Position numbers and translations under genes: made by a program. 64,000 nt of DNA from NCBI RefSeq assembly GCF_030936135.1, contig NC_082600.1, positions 5,580,001 through 5,644,000 of the forward strand. Reading direction: 5' to 3'. Below, piece after piece: positions 61,801-64,000 of this stretch (positions are counted from its first letter, which is position 1; every line of letters starts with the position of its first letter). Below the pieces are notes generated by a model that was not told the DNA's origin, did not search any database, and saw only the letters and a program-made list of their open reading frames with translations. The stretch is from Gavia stellata. Lineage: Eukaryota; Chordata; Aves; Gaviiformes; Gaviidae.

Positions 61801-64000
61801 CCCGCCTGGCAAAGGGATGCCCCATTAAATCCCAGGCAGACCAGGTGGAGCATGGCTAATCCTCAGGCAGAGACGGGCAGCGGCCGGAGCAGGCAGGCAG
61901 GGCTGGCTCCGGCCGAGCCGTCGTTGGGACCAGTAACGCTCAACCATGTTCAACTGGTTGTTGGCCAAACAGGCCAAACATCACCCAGCCAGGTTTCTGC
62001 TGGGAGAGGCAGAGCCCGACCGGGTCCCACAGGCAGAGAGGAGTTAACGGGTCCACAGCCATCACAGTGGGGGATTTTCTACCTGCGGAAAAAAATAACG
62101 CCGCAATTTCCTTCCCTGTACAGGCAGGGAGAGGCAGAGCGGTGGGGTCCAAACCGGCTGTGGCCTCTAGGAACTACCCTAACATCCGCAATTGGAGATA
62201 AAAAGAAAGTTCCTGCTGGTTCCCTTCCAGACAAATGAGCCTGGCCGGGTCTCTTTGCTCTTTAGCAGCATCTGCCCACCCTCTGCACCTGATTCCTTCC
62301 AGGAGCCTTTCATCTCCCTCCCCTGCCTGCTCCCAGAGCCCCGGCTGATCTGCCCGCGGGCTTAATGGTACGGGAGGATGCGAGTCCCCCGGGACGGCGC
62401 CGTGCCCACCTCCTTCTTCTCATCTTCGCTGGCCGGAGCACCGCTCTTCCCGCAGCTCCCCCTCTCCCGCATCTACTCCGATGGCTGCTTGCGAAGGGAT
62501 TTTTGATGGGAGGAGAGGAGTTCCTGGAGCTTTCGTTTTCCTGTCCAGAGACAGCCATGCTGGGGGCTGTCTCCTTATTTCTCTATAGTCTGTCCCTGTA
62601 AGGGGGACATTAATGACACGCTGGTGTATGCCTGTGTCTAAGAAGCAGGAACTCAAACCAGACGCAGCAGGTTTTTCCGTGGAAGTGTGCCTGCCTTCTG
62701 TGTTTATTTTCATACTGATAGTGTAGGTAAATCTGATACCAACAGGTAGTTGAGAAGAAAAACCCTCCTTTTTGCGCGCACTCACTGATAAACGCTGCGA
62801 TGAGGTCCTTTGGCAGGAGGTCTCTTGGAAAAATAAATGCCTTCTGGGTGGATTTTTTGTCGTTTCTTAGCCGTGTCCCATCCCCACACACTGCTGTGGC
62901 ACAGGGTTCAAATCGGTTGCTTGAATGTGGTCGTCAGGAGCACCCAAGATGCCCTTGCGTCCCTCAGACACCCGCGCAGCACCGGTGGGGCTGGCAGAGG
63001 ACTGGCAGGAGGTCTGTGCCCGCCTGGCTCAGCAGCTGGAAGCTGGCTGGGACACCCGGGGACATCTCAGGTGACACCAGACACCTGTATTTAGGCAACA
63101 AAGCCACCTTTACAGTCTGAGCGGCTCTAACCTGTGACGGTCAGCTCTTCAGCTCCTTCCTGGTGCAAGGTGACGCCTCCGTTGAAGGTGTTTGCATCCA
63201 CAGCTGAAATGCAGGAGTCTGTAAATCACACAACCCTGCCCGTATATTTTCCCGTACTCGCTGTGACCGTTCCTTGGTGCCTCGTTGAGGTGGACCAGTG
63301 ATGTGGTTGCCTCTGTGTGGCATCTGGATTGACATGGCAACGCTGAACACCAAGAGGAGGCTGAGTTCGGGAGGTGCCGACAACCCGATTAGCGAGAGCA
63401 GAATCCTTCCGAGGTGTCTTGGTTTGGCCACCCGAAGCATATTCTTGCTTGTTGGTGTTTGCCTAGGGAGTATTTTGTGCTGAGTCTATGGATGAATATC
63501 CTGGAGAATATCCTCCAAGCCCTGAAGTTCTTCTCCTCCTACGTGTAAACCCAGAGCCATCAGGATGAGGTGCAGATAAGATAAAATAAGCTGGTGGTTT
63601 ATCTGAAGCTTGCTATGGCAAGGAGGGGTGAGAGGGGCTGGCTGCAGGTGTTCATCGGAGGAGGAGAGCCATGACCTGGTCGTGGCTGGTCTCTCTGCGC
63701 CGGTTCTCTGGGCAGTGCTGGGGTCTGGGCCGGTGCAAAGGCAATAGTCTGCTGGAGAGGAGAAAGGGCAGAAACCACCTCTTCAGCCCTGCCTGCGGCT
63801 GGGAGGAAGAGGATGGAGCAGTGATGGTGATTGGGACAGCGCTCCTAAGTCCTGTGTGTTGGGGAGAGTTTTAGGGCCGGTGCACGTGCGTGTATGTGCA
63901 GGAAGATGGAGTTGGCCGGGGCATGAATGTCCGGCTAGGACTTGCTGTGCCACGCGTCTCTTCCTTGTATTGCTTTTGAGGAAAAAGAGAGTACGTGTTA
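61801..64000. other. Distal 5' flank, nothing recognised
   Basis: Unique-looking sequence without a supported exon, RNA gene or transposon. Short frames lack domains. Confidence 0.5.

Noticed and set aside
60473..61812. Minus-strand frames of 226 and 334 codons
   Set aside because: Composed of CAGA-minisatellite translation and CpG-rich DNA; overlapping frames on both strands show equal repetition.
62900..62925. tRNA-like GGTTCAAATC box
   Set aside because: No matching A box or cloverleaf arms around it.

Overview
This window is vertebrate, almost certainly avian, nuclear DNA. Two things support that. First, the only protein-coding gene I can identify is a complete OTX2 homeobox gene. Second, the interspersed repeats are mostly CR1 LINE 3' ends, with the TCATAGAATCATAGAAT-type terminus typical of bird genomes. 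The species cannot be fixed from sequence alone. I see no bacterial, viral or plasmid content. Genes here are spliced, so almost all open frames longer than 60 codons are chance frames or frames running through low-complexity DNA.

Layout. Positions 1-46,200 lie 3' of OTX2, which is on the minus strand. They form an AT-rich gene desert with no recognisable exon. It holds old repeats (an L2/L3-like LINE relic near 12.2-12.7 kb, an old CR1 near 14.0-14.35 kb and four CR1 3' ends between 32.9 and 39 kb). It also has several low-repeat stretches dense in homeodomain, SOX or forkhead-type sites that look like long-range enhancers (14.8-15.5, 16.9-17.85, 25.8-26.0, 27.6-28.2 and 29.6-30.2 kb). From 40.8 to 43.9 kb there is a satellite cluster: a pentanucleotide pyrimidine tract, an ATGCAT-rich degenerate repeat, a CCCAAA-rich stretch and a 1.2-kb G-rich 11-bp minisatellite.

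Positions 46.2-54.0 kb hold OTX2: a 3' UTR, three coding exons (49871-49775, 49347-49196 and 47801-47181, minus strand) that encode exactly 289 residues, an intron of about 3.5 kb, and a noncoding exon ending at the donor at 53482/53481 with a CCAAT-containing promoter region upstream. The gene sits in a very large CpG- and G-rich domain of about 47.7-55.6 kb.

Positions 54.0-64.0 kb are 5' flank. GC-rich DNA alternates with sharply AT-rich islands (54.93-55.03, 55.71-55.83, 56.08-56.34, 57.86-58.02, 59.0-59.72 kb) that carry TAATTA, TAATCC and SOX-like sites and are the best candidates for proximal OTX2 control elements. A minisatellite with five identical 24-nt hairpins lies at 61.1-61.8 kb.

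OTX2 is the paired-class (K50) transcription factor that specifies forebrain, midbrain and eye. The rest of the window is best read as its regulatory landscape plus repeats. I found no undescribed multi-gene system. The most useful points to check are an in-frame alternative splice acceptor that would add 7 residues ahead of the homeodomain, POU/SOX and homeodomain site clusters in intron 1, and a 15-nt match to a sequencing adapter at 30583-30597.
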